Shown here: positions 24,927 through 33,877 of the stretch, piece after piece
How the letters are laid out: every line of letters begins with the position of its first letter
Position numbering within the stretch: position 1 is the first letter of the stretch
DNA from: Streptosporangium sp. NBC_01755
GTDB lineage: Bacteria; Actinomycetota; Actinomycetes; Streptosporangiales; Streptosporangiaceae
Length of the DNA: 64,000 nucleotides
NCBI RefSeq assembly: GCF_035917995.1
Contig: NZ_CP109131.1
Span: 1,240,001 to 1,304,000, forward strand
Direction: 5' to 3'
The notes under the pieces: model-generated
Seen by the model: the letters and a program-made list of their open reading frames with translations, nothing else
Database searches by the model: none
What the model was told of the DNA's origin: nothing
Translations under genes and position numbers: made by a program

Positions 24927-25933
24927 CGGCTCGCCTTTCCTGGGTGCCAGCAGGCGTACTCGTGGCCGGGAACGTCGCCGAGCGCGAGCAGCGGCGGCTG
25001 CTCGTCGCGGCAGTGTGGCGAGGCGTGCCCGCACCTGGGCCCGAACCGGCAGCCGGGTGGCGGGTCCAGCAGGTTGGGCGGCTGCCCCGGAATCGGCCGC
25101 GGCAGGGACTGCTCCGCCGCGCGGTGCTGCGGGATCGCGGCCATGAGCGAGCTGGTGTAGTGCATGCTCGGCCGGGCGAAGACGGCCCGCACCGGCCCTC
25201 GCTCGGCGATCCGCCCGGCGTACATCACGGCGACATGGTCGGTGTGACGGCCGACGACGCCGAGATCGTGGCTGACCATCACCAGCCCGATCCCGAAGCT
25301 CGCGCACAGCTCGTCGAACAGGTCGAGGATGCGGGCCTGCACGGTGACGTCCAGCGCGGTGGTCGGCTCGTCGGCGAACAGGAGCTTGGGCCGGCAGGCG
25401 ACGGCCATCGCGATGGCCACCCGCTGGCGCATTCCGCCGGACAGCTCATGAGCGCGGGCGTGGACGCGCCGGGCGGCCTGCGGGATGCCCACGGTCTCCA
25501 GCAGTTCGACCGCCCGCACCGCGGCCTGGCGGCGAGTCACCCGGGGGTCTCGGCGGACCGCCTCGGCGATCTGCTCGCCGATCGGGGTGATCGGGTGCAG
25601 CGCGCTCAGCGGATCCTGGAAGACCATGGCGACCTCGCGTCCCCACAGCGCCCGGCGGCGGCGCTCGCCGAGATCCAGCACCGAATGTCCGGCGATCACG
25701 ATCTGACCGCTGATCCGGGCCGTGCCCGATCGGGTGAGCCCCATCGCGGTACGGGCCAGCACGCTCTTGCCCGAACCCGACTCCCCGACGATGCCCAGGC
25801 GTTCGCCGTAGCCGAGTTCGAGACTCACATGGTCGACCGCACGGACCGTCCCGGCTGCGGTCGGGAACTCCACGACCAGGTCCCGGATGCTCAGCAGCGT
25901 GTCGTTGACGGTGGAGGTCACGGTGGAGGTCAT
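24923..25933 (-). CDS. ABC transporter ATP-binding protein (DppD/OppD-like)
   Basis: 336 residues. Walker A GESGSGKSV, Q-loop VFQDPLSALHP, signature LSGGMRQR, Walker B LLFADEPTTALD and H-loop VSHDLG. The C-terminal extension is Cys-rich (PPGCRFGPRCGHASPHC). It forms a heterodimer with the next gene product. ATG 25933 overlaps the permease stop by four bases; the longer open frame upstream is the shadow of the permease gene. Confidence 0.92.
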   Translation of the reverse strand: MTSTVTSTVNDTLLSIRDLVVEFPTAAGTVRAVDHVSLELGYGERLGIVGESGSGKSVLARTAMGLTRSGTARISGQIVIAGHSVLDLGERRRRALWGREVAMVFQDPLSALHPITPIGEQIAEAVRRDPRVTRRQAAVRAVELLETVGIPQAARRVHARAHELSGGMRQRVAIAMAVACRPKLLFADEPTTALDVTVQARILDLFDELCASFGIGLVMVSHDLGVVGRHTDHVAVMYAGRIAERGPVRAVFARPSMHYTSSLMAAIPQHRAAEQSLPRPIPGQPPNLLDPPPGCRFGPRCGHASPHCRDEQPPLLALGDVPGHEYACWHPGKASR

Positions 25934-26802
25934 CGCACACCTGCCGTCGCGGCGTCGGAACGGGACAGGAAGCGGTCGGCGATCAGGTTCAGGCCGAGAA
26001 TGGTCAGCAGCATGAACATCGACGGCACCGCGACCAGGCGCGGATCCTCGCTGATGAAGATCCGTCCGTTGTTGATCATGCTTCCCCAGGAGGGTTGCTC
26101 CGGTGGCACGCCCATCCCCAGGAAGCTCAGGCCGCCCTCGATGAGGATCGCCGAGCCCACGCTGACCAGCGCGTACGCCAGGACGGGCTGGAGGATGTTG
26201 GGCAGCACGTCGCGCACCACGATCGACCACGTCCGGGTGCCGATCACCTGACTCGCCTCCACGTACTCCCGGCCGGCCACCGACATCGTCTGCGCCTTGG
26301 CCAGCCGGACGAACACCGGCGTCATCGGCACCAGGATCGCGATCATCACGTTGCCGACCGAGGCCCCGAGGAACGAGGCCAGCGCCAATGCCAGCACCAG
26401 CCCGGGGAAGGCGAGGATCACGTCCACCACGAAGGAGACGACCGCGTCCACCCGGCCCTTCAGGTAGCCCGCGAGCATGCCGAGCGGCACCCCGATGACG
26501 GCGGCCGCGGCGACCGAGCCGAACCCGATCCCGAGCGAGATCTGCGCCCCGGACAGAGCACGGGCGAGCAGGTCGCGACCGTAGTTGTCGGTGCCGAGCC
26601 AGTGCTGGGCGGAGGGACCGCCAAGGCGCTCGGTCGCCGACATGGTCTCGGTGTCGAGCTGGAGGAACAGCGGCAGCGCCAGCGCGGCGAGGGCGAGGAG
26701 CCCGAGCCAGGTCAGCGACAGCGCGTCGGTCAGCCGCCAGGCGCGCAACCGCCGGCGCCAGGTGCCGGCGGCGCCCACTGCGGGGAGAAGTCCTGTGCTC
26801 AC
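25930..26802 (-). CDS. ABC transporter permease (DppC-like)
   Basis: 290 residues, inner-membrane subunit. It starts with a cytoplasmic segment, then a transmembrane helix, then the loop HWLGTDNYGRDLLAR typical of DppC/OppC, followed by five further helices. The EAA coupling loop is EYVEASQVIGTRTWSIVVRD. The GTG start at 26802 overlaps the stop of the preceding permease (GTGA). Confidence 0.92.
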   Translation of the reverse strand: MSTGLLPAVGAAGTWRRRLRAWRLTDALSLTWLGLLALAALALPLFLQLDTETMSATERLGGPSAQHWLGTDNYGRDLLARALSGAQISLGIGFGSVAAAAVIGVPLGMLAGYLKGRVDAVVSFVVDVILAFPGLVLALALASFLGASVGNVMIAILVPMTPVFVRLAKAQTMSVAGREYVEASQVIGTRTWSIVVRDVLPNILQPVLAYALVSVGSAILIEGGLSFLGMGVPPEQPSWGSMINNGRIFISEDPRLVAVPSMFMLLTILGLNLIADRFLSRSDAATAGVR

Positions 26803-27794
26803 GCGACCGGCACCTCCCGTGCGCGCCTGACCTGGCGGCCCACCGTCCGCGTCTTCCGCAGCCGGGGATCGATGAAGCCGTACAACAGGTCCACGGCCGC
26901 GTTGATCAGCACGAACGACGTGGCGGCCACCAGCACGACCCCCTGCACGGTGACGTAGTCGCGGGCGCTGACCGACTGGGCCAGGATCGACCCCAGACCG
27001 GGCAGGCTGAACAGGTTCTCGATGATCACGCTCGACCCGATCAGCATGCCGACCACCACGCCGAGTGAGGTGGTGAGCCCGAGCAGGCTGGGCCGGAAGG
27101 CGTGCCGCACGGCCATCCGCAGCGGCGAGATCCCTTTGGCACGGGCCACGTTCATGAACTCCTGTCCGTACGTCTCGACGAGGTCGGCCCGCAGTACCCG
27201 CTGGTAGAGCGCGGCCGGGCCGGCGGCGAGCGCGAGGGCGGGCAGGAACAACGAGCCGAGGTTCTGCCCCAGTCCGGCGCTGATCGGGATGAAGCCGTTG
27301 GCCGGGTAGAGCCCGAGCTTGATCGCGAACACCCAGATCAGCACGAACGCGAGGACGAAGGAGGGCACCGATACGGCCACGAACACCAGCGAGCTGATGC
27401 CGCGGTCCACCGCGGTTCCCCGCTTGATCGCGGCGACGGCGGCCAGGGGCACCGCCACCGCGAGCGCGATGATCTGGCTGAGGACGATGAGTTCGACGGT
27501 GACCGGGGCCCGTTGGAGGATGATGTCGGCGACCGGCTGCCGGTTGGCGTAGGAGCGGCCGAAGTCGCCCTGCAGGATGTTGCCCAGCCAGCTCACGTAG
27601 CGGTCGGCCAGCGGCTGGTCCAGCCCGAGTTCCTGGCGCAGGGCCGCCACCGACTGGGGGGTGCCCGACTCGCCGAGAATCGCCCGGGCCGGGTCTCCCG
27701 GCAGCAGGTTGAGGCTCAGGAAGCACAGCATCGACACCACGATCAGCACGGCCGCCAGCCGGGCCAGCCGCAGCACGACCGTCCGCATCCTCAT
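26799..27794 (-). CDS. ABC transporter permease (DppB-like)
   Basis: 331 residues, six predicted membrane segments. Features of DppB/OppB are the N-terminal FLSLNLLPGDPA, the periplasmic YVSWLGNILQGDFGRSY, and the coupling loop EFMNVARAKGISPLRMAVRH. ATG 27794 overlaps the rhamnosidase stop by four bases (ATGA), so sugar cleavage and import genes are translationally coupled. Confidence 0.92.
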   Translation of the reverse strand: MRMRTVVLRLARLAAVLIVVSMLCFLSLNLLPGDPARAILGESGTPQSVAALRQELGLDQPLADRYVSWLGNILQGDFGRSYANRQPVADIILQRAPVTVELIVLSQIIALAVAVPLAAVAAIKRGTAVDRGISSLVFVAVSVPSFVLAFVLIWVFAIKLGLYPANGFIPISAGLGQNLGSLFLPALALAAGPAALYQRVLRADLVETYGQEFMNVARAKGISPLRMAVRHAFRPSLLGLTTSLGVVVGMLIGSSVIIENLFSLPGLGSILAQSVSARDYVTVQGVVLVAATSFVLINAAVDLLYGFIDPRLRKTRTVGRQVRRAREVPVA

Positions 27795-30466
27795 CGCGAA
27801 CCCAGGTGCACGCGGACCGTGTGGCGGCCGGGGCCGAGCCGGACCTGCCCGATGCCGGCGGTCGCGCCCCCGGCCTCCAGCGCGGCACCGACCGGTGCGT
27901 GCACGGTCGCGTACGCGGCGCCGGGCACCTCCAGCTCGTGCTCGACGACCTCGCCGGACCGTTTCCAGTGGCTGCGGATCGGGCCGACCGGGCTGTCGTA
28001 GGCGGCCCTGACCCAGTCGAGTTCGCGACTGTAGCGGGCGCGCACGGCGACCTCGCCGGTCCAGGTGGTCTCGGTGGCGTCGATGCCCGCCACGCCCTCG
28101 AAGAGGTGGCGGCCGACCGCACCGAGGGCGCAGTGGTTGAAGGAGTTCATCTCGGCAGTGGCCAGCGACCCGTCCGGCTCGATGCCGTTCCACTTCTCCC
28201 AGATCGTCGTCGCGCCCTGGCCTACCATGTAGAGCCAGCCGGGCATCTGGTCGCGGAGCAGCAGCCCGGTGGCGAGGTCCGCGTGCCCGTGGGCGCTCAG
28301 CACGGGCAGCACGTGCTCGACGCCGTGGATCCCGGCGGTCACGTATCCGATTCGCTCGATGCTCTCGCGGAGCCGGTCGGCCATCGCCCACGCTGCCTCG
28401 CCCCGTACCAGGCCGTACCCGACGGCCTGGGCGTAGGCGGTCTGGGTCGCCTCCTTGATGCTGCCGTCCGGCAGCAGGAACGCCTCCAGGTAGGCGGCGC
28501 GGATCTGCTCGGCCCTGGCCGCCAGCCGGGCCGCCTCGCCGTCCTCGCCCAGCCAATGGGCGATCTCGGACAGCTGGACGAAGGAACGGTAGCTGTGCCC
28601 GGTTCCGACGATCGGCCGGGGCGTGGTCGAGTACGCGCCGGTGTATTCGAACCCGGTGTGCCGCTCCAGCCCGTCGCGCTCGGGCAGGGACAGCCAGTCC
28701 CCGAAGTCCGCGCCGGTCTGGTTGACCCGCAGGCCGTCGGGGTTGGCGCGGTCGACGTGGTCGAGGAAGCGCACCATGGGCTCGAACAGGCGCCGCGCGG
28801 CGGCCAGCTCGCCGTATCGCTGGACGAGTAGGTGCACCAACCGGATGAAGCCGTCGGACCAGCCTGGCGCGCCCGGTCTCAACGTGCTCGGCGGCACGGC
28901 CGGCGCGTAGTTGCGGATGCCCCCGTCGGAGTCCTGGGTGTCGGCCGCGTCCTGTGCGAACTTGGCCACGAACGCGGAGACGTCGAAGTGGTAGGCGGCG
29001 GTCGGGGCGATCACACCCGCGTCGCCCAGCCAGCCGTGCCGTTCGTCCCGCTGCGGGCAGTCGGTCGCCGCCTCCAGGAAGTTGTCCCTCACGGTCCACT
29101 CCACGTTGCTCGCCAGCCGGGTCAGCCGGTCGTCGGAGCACTCGAACCAGCCTGTCCGGCTGGGCAGCCCGGTGACGGAACGCGCCTCGACCAAGGTCTC
29201 CGGCAGCACCTGGTACGCGCCGTACGGCGTCGTCGACGGCAGCCCCCACACCTCGGCGTAGCGGAAACCGTGCATCGTGAACGAGGTCTCCAGGCGGTGC
29301 GGTCCCGGGTCGGGAACGGTGTAACGGTCCTCCTGGAAGGCACCGCGCAGATTGTCGCGGTAGACCAGCAGGTCCGGCGTGAGGATCTCGCCGTGCCGCA
29401 CGATCAGCTCGACCGAGGGCGTGCAGGGCGTGGTGAGCCTGGTCCAGCCGACCAGGTTCTGCCCGAAGTCGAAGATGGCCGGGCCGCGCGTGTGCTCGTG
29501 GACCAGCCGGCCGGGGTGCGTCCGGTAACCGGTGATCGAGTCGTGCGGCTGCGGCAGCACCAGTTCGGGTGCCCCGGCGAAGGGCCGGGCCGGGGCCCAC
29601 GCGCTGTCGTCGAACCCGTTCAGGTGCCAGCCCGCGGGCTCCTGCCGCAGGTCCTGGATCTCGCCGCGCAGCAGGTCGGAGGCCTGGAGCGCGCCGTGCC
29701 CGGTACGCCATTCGCCGTCGGTGGCGACGATGGGGACGCCGTCGACCTCCAGCTGCGCCAGGAAGGCCGGTCGGTCGCCGTAGTAGCCGGGCTCGCGGAG
29801 CAGGCCGAGGCGTCCCGCGTACCAGCCCTTGGCCAGGACGGCGGTGAGGGTGTTGCGCCCGCGCCGCAGCGCCGCCGTGCCGTCGAAGGTCTGGTGGTGG
29901 ACGCGGACGGCGTAGTCGGTCCAGCCGGGCCGGTACAGCTCGCCGGAGGTCAGCTCGACGCCGTTGAGCCAGAGGCGGTAGAGGCCGAGCGCGCTCGCGT
30001 ACACCCGGACCGAGCCCACGTCCTCGACGTCGAACTCGCGCCGCAGGTACGGGCAGGGGTCCCAGCTCTCGCGTGGGAACGCCACCGGCTCGGCACTGAT
30101 CCACTCAGCCCGCCAGTCGGCGGCCGAGGTCAGCCCGACCTCCCACGACGCGACGTCGCTGGCCAGGGACCGGCCGGAACGATCCAAGGCGGTGACCATC
30201 CAGTGCAGCCGCCGGCGCGCGGCGGGCTCCGGCCCGCCGTAGCCCACCCAGGGACGCTCGCCGCCACCCGACCACAGCACCGAACCGTCCCGCAGCGCGC
30301 GCTCCGAGACGGCGACGGACACCTCGAAGAACGTGCCGGGATCGATCCCGGCGTCCGGTGCGACCGACCAGGACAGGCGCGGCGGTGTGCCGGGCATCCC
30401 CAGCGGGTCGACGCGCCCCCCGGTGCGCAGCGAACTCAACGCCGAGCCTGTCTGCTGCCTCATCAT
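27791..30466 (-). CDS. GH78 alpha-L-rhamnosidase
   Basis: 891 residues from ATG 30466, preceded by AGAAGGG at 9 bases; a GTG at 30520 would add 18 residues without a clear ribosome-binding site. GH78 enzymes release terminal L-rhamnose from glycosides by inversion. Family signs are WRAEWISAEP, YRLWLNG, TDYAVRVHHQTFD in the beta-sandwich domains, DFGQNLVGW, and the catalytic-barrel signature DCPQRDERHGWLGDAG, whose DE around residue 475 contains the presumed general acid. The C-terminal beta-sandwich ends HTVRVHLG. There is no signal peptide, so cleavage happens in the cytoplasm after import, consistent with its position as first gene of the transporter operon. Operator C lies 115 bases upstream. 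Confidence 0.92.
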   Translation of the reverse strand: MMRQQTGSALSSLRTGGRVDPLGMPGTPPRLSWSVAPDAGIDPGTFFEVSVAVSERALRDGSVLWSGGGERPWVGYGGPEPAARRRLHWMVTALDRSGRSLASDVASWEVGLTSAADWRAEWISAEPVAFPRESWDPCPYLRREFDVEDVGSVRVYASALGLYRLWLNGVELTSGELYRPGWTDYAVRVHHQTFDGTAALRRGRNTLTAVLAKGWYAGRLGLLREPGYYGDRPAFLAQLEVDGVPIVATDGEWRTGHGALQASDLLRGEIQDLRQEPAGWHLNGFDDSAWAPARPFAGAPELVLPQPHDSITGYRTHPGRLVHEHTRGPAIFDFGQNLVGWTRLTTPCTPSVELIVRHGEILTPDLLVYRDNLRGAFQEDRYTVPDPGPHRLETSFTMHGFRYAEVWGLPSTTPYGAYQVLPETLVEARSVTGLPSRTGWFECSDDRLTRLASNVEWTVRDNFLEAATDCPQRDERHGWLGDAGVIAPTAAYHFDVSAFVAKFAQDAADTQDSDGGIRNYAPAVPPSTLRPGAPGWSDGFIRLVHLLVQRYGELAAARRLFEPMVRFLDHVDRANPDGLRVNQTGADFGDWLSLPERDGLERHTGFEYTGAYSTTPRPIVGTGHSYRSFVQLSEIAHWLGEDGEAARLAARAEQIRAAYLEAFLLPDGSIKEATQTAYAQAVGYGLVRGEAAWAMADRLRESIERIGYVTAGIHGVEHVLPVLSAHGHADLATGLLLRDQMPGWLYMVGQGATTIWEKWNGIEPDGSLATAEMNSFNHCALGAVGRHLFEGVAGIDATETTWTGEVAVRARYSRELDWVRAAYDSPVGPIRSHWKRSGEVVEHELEVPGAAYATVHAPVGAALEAGGATAGIGQVRLGPGRHTVRVHLGSR

Positions 30467-30536
30467 CGCGAACTGCCCTTCTGGTTTACGGCCCTCCGGA
30501 ATGCGCCTCTGGTAACGCACCGTTCACACGAGCGGA

Positions 30537-30566
30537 ATCGTGCGCCAACTCGCACCGAACTGTCAA
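30537..30566 (-). promoter_or_regulatory. promoter of the rhamnosidase operon
   Basis: On the minus strand TTGACA (30566-30561) and CACGAT (30542-30537) are 18 bases apart. Operator C sits 14 bases upstream of the -35, a layout similar to site A before the ligase gene and compatible with activation by the IclR protein. Confidence 0.5.
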
Positions 30567-30580
30567 GCATGAGAACCGAA

Positions 30581-30596
30581 GTTCACATACATGAAC
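30581..30596. promoter_or_regulatory. island operator site C (GTTCACATACATGAAC)
   Basis: Exact 5-bp half-sites GTTCA and TGAAC around CATACA. It is followed at 30603 by TACACT, as site E is, so C and E look like copies of one operator-promoter module. Confidence 0.7.
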
Positions 30597-30689
30597 TTGC
30601 CGTACACTTTTGATCTACTATGCATATTTTTGATAACCAGTTTCACATATGTCCGATTTGCGGCATAAGCAGATAAAAGGGGCTCTCTA

Positions 30690-30705
30690 GTTCACATATA
30701 TGAAC
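30690..30705. promoter_or_regulatory. island operator site E (GTTCACATATATGAAC)
   Basis: Exact half-sites around CATATA. It overlaps a plus-strand promoter, TTCACA (30691-30696) and TACACT (30713-30718) 16 bases apart, that would serve the hydrolase gene at 30804. An operator over the -35 suggests repression there. Confidence 0.7.
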
Positions 30706-30803
30706 ATGCGTCTACACTCTTGACTCCGTGCCGCGCTGTGGGACAGCATCGCGCACATCGCTTCAATTACGGCGCGTCTCGTCGCCCGGAGAGGAACCGG
30801 CCC

Positions 30804-32003
30804 ATGCAGACCGCGGCGAACCCCGCCTCCCACGGCCTCGACCCGTCAAGCCTGACCGCGCTCGACGAGCGGCTACGCGAGTACGTCGACCACGGCGTCC
30901 TGCCCGGCTGGCAACTCCTGGTGAGCCGGCACGGGCAGGTCGTCCACCGCCGCTCCCACGGCCTGGACGACCGCGATGACACGATCTTCCGGATCTACTC
31001 GATGACCAAGCCCATCACCTCGGTCGCCGCGATGATCCTCCACGAAGAAGGCCGCTTCGACCTGGCCGACCCGCTGGAGCGCTACCTACCGGCCTTCCAC
31101 GACATGAGGATCTTCGCCGGCGGCGACGCGGACACCCCCGAGACCGAGCCCGCGCGGGGTTCCATCCAGATCCGTCACCTGCTCCAGCACACCTCAGGCC
31201 TGTCCTACGGCGCCTTCCTGGACCACCCGCTGGACGAGATGTACCGCGCCCGGGGCCTCGGCTCGCCGCAGCCGCCGGGCCGCGGCCTGGCCGAGCTCAC
31301 CGACGCCTGGGCCGGGCTGCCGCTGTTGTTCGAACCCGGCACCCGCTGGAACTACAGCGTCTCCACCGACGTCCTCGGCCGCCTGATCGAGGTCGTCTCC
31401 GGGCAGGACCTGGACGCCTTCCTCGCCGAGCGCGTCTTCGCGCCACTGGGGATGACCGACACCACCTTCACCCCGACCACGGCGCAGCGCGCCCGTCTCG
31501 CCCGCCTGTACACCCCTGACGAGAGCGGCGACCTGGTCGAGCACGCCGAGGACACGGTGCTGAAGAGCTCCGGTTTCCTGTGCGGCGGCGGCGGGCTGCT
31601 GTCGACCATGGCCGACTACCACCGCTTCACCCAGATGCTGCTGGGCGGCGGCACCCTCGACGGCGTCCGCCTGCTGGACCGCCGCACGGTGAACCTCATG
31701 ACCGCCAACCACCTGCCCGGCGGCGTCGATCTCGCCCAGGTCGCGGTGACGGTCCCCGACCCCGGCCGCTACAACGGCTTCGGCTTCGGCCTCGGCTTCT
31801 CCACCGACCTGGATCCGATCGCCCACGGCATCACCTGCGCCCCCGGCCAGTACGGCTGGTCCGGCGCGGCCGGAACGATCTTCCTCATCGACCCCCGTCA
31901 CCATCTGACCGTGATCTTCCTGACCCAGCTCCTGCCCTCCCCCCACACCGCCGCCATCCGAACCCTCCTCAGCCATCTTCTGCACGCCGGGCTGGAGGAC
32001 TGA
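30804..32003 (+). CDS. beta-lactamase family serine hydrolase (class C / esterase-like)
   Basis: 399 residues from ATG 30804, with GGAGAGG in front. The SxxK nucleophile motif is SMTK, the Tyr motif is YSV in RWNYSVSTD, and the third motif region is GWSGAAGT. These match class C-like serine hydrolases, many of which are esterases or peptidases rather than antibiotic-destroying enzymes. There is no signal peptide, so it acts in the cytoplasm. It shares the operator of the island, so a role in cleaving an ester or amide in the imported compound, before or after rhamnose removal, is the best inference. Confidence 0.85.
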   Translation: MQTAANPASHGLDPSSLTALDERLREYVDHGVLPGWQLLVSRHGQVVHRRSHGLDDRDDTIFRIYSMTKPITSVAAMILHEEGRFDLADPLERYLPAFHDMRIFAGGDADTPETEPARGSIQIRHLLQHTSGLSYGAFLDHPLDEMYRARGLGSPQPPGRGLAELTDAWAGLPLLFEPGTRWNYSVSTDVLGRLIEVVSGQDLDAFLAERVFAPLGMTDTTFTPTTAQRARLARLYTPDESGDLVEHAEDTVLKSSGFLCGGGGLLSTMADYHRFTQMLLGGGTLDGVRLLDRRTVNLMTANHLPGGVDLAQVAVTVPDPGRYNGFGFGLGFSTDLDPIAHGITCAPGQYGWSGAAGTIFLIDPRHHLTVIFLTQLLPSPHTAAIRTLLSHLLHAGLED

Positions 32004-32020
32004 CCGGGAAGATCGAAAAA

Positions 32021-32045
32021 GGGCCTCGGGGAAATCCCGGGCCCC
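32021..32045 (+). terminator. hairpin after the serine hydrolase gene
   Basis: GGGCC, a bulged T, CGGG (32021-32030) pairs with CCCGGGCCC (about 32036-32044) across GAAAT, 17 bases after the stop codon. No T tract. Confidence 0.45.
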
Positions 32046-32227
32046 TTGCCGACCCGCGATCACACTGTGGGATGTTCACGAGTGGGCGTGACCTGGCCGA
32101 ACCGGGCCCCCTGGAAGATCGCTTCCCGTGCGAGGAATGATCGTTTCCCGAACACCGCCGGCACCCTTCTTCGCGGTCGCCGCACCCGCTCGGACGAGCC
32201 CGCCGACGGCCTCACCGGCCCGGAAAA

Positions 32228-32268
32228 ACGAGATCCCGTCCGGTCGAGGTGACCGGACGGGATCTCGT
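32228..32268 (-). terminator. intrinsic terminator of the second tRNA-Ala
   Basis: A perfect 18-bp stem (32228-32245 with 32251-32268) and a GAGGT loop, followed in the minus direction by TTTT. It lies 36 bases past the tRNA 3' end. Confidence 0.8.
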
Positions 32269-32304
32269 CAACTTCCTGCACGCCGCCTCAAGAACGGCCC
32301 ACTG

Positions 32305-32377
32305 TGGAGCTATGGGGATTCGAACCCCAGACCTCCTCCATGCCATGGAGGCGCGCTACCAGCTGCGCCATAGCCCC
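32305..32377 (-). tRNA. tRNA-Ala (anticodon GGC), copy 2
   Basis: Same 73-nt sequence as copy 1. It starts 19 bases after the stop codon of the MFS gene on the same strand. TAAGAT at 32399-32394 (minus) could be its -10 element, overlapping the MFS stop. CCA is not encoded. Confidence 0.95.
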
Positions 32378-32396
32378 TTGCGATGCAGATGAAATC

Positions 32397-33827
32397 TTAA
32401 CCGACTTCAGATACCCCTCGCGCCATCATTCCGGACACGAGCGCGACGGCCGCCGACCCCAGGGCGCTCGCGGTGACGATGCCAAAGGAGATCACGTACG
32501 CGTCCCGGGACGGGACGGCGGTGCCGGCGATGGTCATGGTGGTGAGGAGCGCGGCGGTGGCGGCGCCGGAGAGGCTGCCGCCGATGGAGCGGACCAGGGA
32601 GTTGATACCGCTGGCGATACCGCTCTGGTCCATGGGCACGTGCTGCACGGCGAGCGCGCCCAGCGCGGCGTAGGCGATGCCGAAGCCCAGCCCCTGCACC
32701 GCGTTGGCACCGACCAACTGGAGTACCGAGTCGTTGAAGAGGGTGAACCAGCCGAATCCGATCGTGCACAGGCCCGCGCCGAGGGCGAGGGAGTAGGCGG
32801 GGCCGAACCGGGCCGAGAGACGGCCGGCCATGAAGGAGGAGAGCAGCATGGTCACGGTGCTGGGCAGAGCGTAGAGACCCACGTCGAGGACGGACCCTCC
32901 GAAGCCGTACCCGGCGGACGGGGGCGTCTGGACGAAGCTGGAGATCAGGGTGAAGGAGCCGAACATGGCGAAGCCCAGAAGCAGCGAGGCCAGGTTGGCA
33001 GGGAGGGAGTGGCGGCCGGCGAGCAGGTGGAGCCGTACCATCGGCGCCCGGAGCCGCAGCTGGCTGAAGGCCCACATGGCGCCGAATCCGCCCGCGCCCG
33101 CGGACAGCCCGATGACGGCTCCCGAACCCCAGCCCCAGTCGTTGCCCTTGGAGATCGCCAGCAGCAGGCAGGTGAGCCAGACGGACAGCAGTGCCGCACC
33201 GATGAGGTCGGGGCGGCCTCCGGCACCGGTTCCGCCGCCGGGGGCACTCAGCACGATGAGAACGGCCGCGGTCACGCCGAGCCCCGCGGTGATCCAGAAG
33301 ACCGGGTGGTGGCTGGGGGTGCGGTCGGCGATCAGGCCGGTGACGATCATGCCGATGCTGCCGCCGACGCCCATCGTGGCGCTGACCACCCCGATGGCCG
33401 TCATGACCCTGGCGGGCGGGAAGGTGTCCTTGATCATGCCGATGGCCAGCGGGACCAGCGCCGCCGACGCGCCCTGCAGGGCCCGGCCGGCGATCAGCAC
33501 GGGGAGGGAACCGGACAGGGCGCAGACCAACGAGCCCAGGACGAGCAGGCCGACCGTGAACAGGATCATCCGCTTCTTGCCGTACATGTCGCCGAGGCGC
33601 GACAGCAGCGGCGTGGCCACCGCGGCGGCGAGCAGCGAGGCGGTGAAGACCCAGGTGACCTCGGCCACCGACACACCGAAGGTGGCCATCAACCGGGGCA
33701 GCAGCGGGATGACCACGGTCTGCTGGACGGAGACGACCATCCCTGCCGCGGAGAGCGCCACCAGGGTCAGCCAGAGATGTCCGCCCTGCTGCGCGGTGTC
33801 CGGTTCGGCGACGATCGTTCCCGTCAC
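32397..33827 (-). CDS. MFS transporter, DHA2 (EmrB/QacA-like) drug exporter type
   Basis: 476 residues from GTG 33827, chosen because AAGGAG lies 6 bases upstream; earlier in-frame ATGs at 33863 and 33908 lack this. The hydrophobic pattern suggests 14 membrane helices. Family motifs: the loop RLGDMYGKKRMI between helices 2 and 3 and motif C-like GVGGSIGMIVTGLIAD. Members export drugs and other amphipathic compounds by proton antiport. A TetR-style palindrome at 33878-33893 precedes it, but no regulator gene is adjacent. Confidence 0.88.
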   Translation of the reverse strand: MTGTIVAEPDTAQQGGHLWLTLVALSAAGMVVSVQQTVVIPLLPRLMATFGVSVAEVTWVFTASLLAAAVATPLLSRLGDMYGKKRMILFTVGLLVLGSLVCALSGSLPVLIAGRALQGASAALVPLAIGMIKDTFPPARVMTAIGVVSATMGVGGSIGMIVTGLIADRTPSHHPVFWITAGLGVTAAVLIVLSAPGGGTGAGGRPDLIGAALLSVWLTCLLLAISKGNDWGWGSGAVIGLSAGAGGFGAMWAFSQLRLRAPMVRLHLLAGRHSLPANLASLLLGFAMFGSFTLISSFVQTPPSAGYGFGGSVLDVGLYALPSTVTMLLSSFMAGRLSARFGPAYSLALGAGLCTIGFGWFTLFNDSVLQLVGANAVQGLGFGIAYAALGALAVQHVPMDQSGIASGINSLVRSIGGSLSGAATAALLTTMTIAGTAVPSRDAYVISFGIVTASALGSAAVALVSGMMARGVSEVG

Positions 33828-33877
33828 TGCACGCTCCTTCGCTGCCGACTTCTGCTCTCGCATGGTAGAGCGCGGCA

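Larger units (their letters stand above)
30467..30803. promoter_or_regulatory. divergent control region of the rhamnosidase operon and hydrolase gene
   Basis: A 337-bp intergenic region, AT-rich in its centre (30600-30690), holding operators C and E, a weaker related half palindrome near 30640-30654 (GTTTCACATATGTCC), and promoters in both directions. No gene is seen in it. Confidence 0.65.

Noticed and set aside
14550..32003. Complete non-phosphorylated L-rhamnose or L-fucose pathway
   Set aside because: Dehydrogenases and an FAA-hydrolase-family gene are present, but there is no enolase-superfamily sugar-acid dehydratase and the only lactonase-like protein lacks its metal motif.
30804..32003. 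Antibiotic-resistance beta-lactamase
   Set aside because: No signal peptide and an atypical third motif; the shared operator ties it to catabolism, so an esterase-like role is likelier.
32304..32400. Short plus-strand peptide starting MELWGFEPQTSSMPWRR, seen also near 38697
   Set aside because: It is the reverse strand of the tRNA-Ala genes, not a protein.
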